Source of the DNA: Anaerolineae bacterium
GTDB taxonomy: Bacteria; Chloroflexota; Anaerolineae; 4572-78; NAK82
DNA: 5,209 nt
Assembly (NCBI GenBank): GCA_025062175.1
Contig: JANXAX010000204.1
Coordinates: forward strand, 1 to 5,209
Direction: 5' to 3'
Part shown: piece by piece, positions 5,195-5,209 of the stretch
Layout: each line of letters begins with the position of its first letter
Numbering within the stretch: position 1 is the first letter of the stretch
Program-made: the position numbers and the translations under genes
Notes under the pieces: model-generated
The model's input: the letters and a program-made list of their open reading frames with translations, nothing else
The model's database searches: none
What the model was told of the DNA's origin: nothing

Positions 5195-5209
5195 GGGAGG
5201 AGAGAATTG
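5195..5209 (+). promoter_or_regulatory. Strong SD sequence of a gene starting at or beyond the right edge
   Basis: GGGAGGAGAG (5195-5204) contains a near-perfect SD. A TTG at 5207-5209 sits six bases after GGAGG and could be the start codon, but another start may lie just outside the window. This would be a plus-strand gene about 45 bases after the SDR stop, plausibly in the same transcript. No product can be inferred. Confidence 0.5.

Noticed and set aside
5188..5198. TCCC-GTC-GGGA mini-hairpin over the SD at the right edge as an RNA switch
   Set aside because: The stem is only four pairs with a three-base loop; this is too weak and common to claim regulation.

Overview
The window is a GC-rich bacterial chromosomal stretch with short intergenic gaps, start codons that mostly lack strong Shine-Dalgarno (SD) sequences, and ordinary metabolic genes. 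The protein style (a molybdenum hydroxylase of the xanthine dehydrogenase type, a glycine/alanine-rich membrane protein, an RdgB pyrophosphatase, a phosphoglycerate-mutase-like phosphatase and an SDR) and the small structured intergenic repeats would suit a member of the Chloroflexota. That placement is tentative, because no marker gene is present.

Layout. (1) Bases 1-2011, plus strand: the C-terminal ~669 residues of a molybdopterin-binding large subunit of the xanthine dehydrogenase/aldehyde oxidase family, cut by the window's left edge. (2) Bases 2008-2577, plus strand: a 189-residue unknown protein with about four membrane segments, joined to the enzyme gene by an ATGA stop/start overlap. 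(3) Bases 2578-2788: a gap between convergent genes, with hairpins and the first copy of an intergenic repeat. (4) Bases 2789-3415, minus strand: an RdgB/HAM1 non-canonical purine NTP pyrophosphatase. (5) Bases 3428-4066, plus strand: a histidine-phosphatase-superfamily protein, divergent from rdgB with only 12 bases between the chosen starts. (6) Bases 4067-4431: a 365-base non-coding region with the second, longer copy of the repeat, a strong hairpin, a short tandem repeat and a consensus -10 box. (7) Bases 4432-5160, plus strand: a classical short-chain dehydrogenase. (8) The last bases carry a good SD sequence for a gene starting at or just past the right edge.

How the genes may work together: the molybdenum hydroxylase and the membrane protein are almost certainly co-transcribed and translationally coupled. 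RdgB cleans ITP/XTP out of the nucleotide pool. The divergent phosphatase may be an unrelated neighbour or a house-cleaning partner. A purine theme linking xanthine dehydrogenase and RdgB is possible, but the two genes are convergent and not in one operon, so it is only a guess. I see no defence system, mobile-element gene, CRISPR array, tRNA or rRNA. The least explained feature is the pair of collinear, structured repeats, each lying just downstream of a plus-strand gene.
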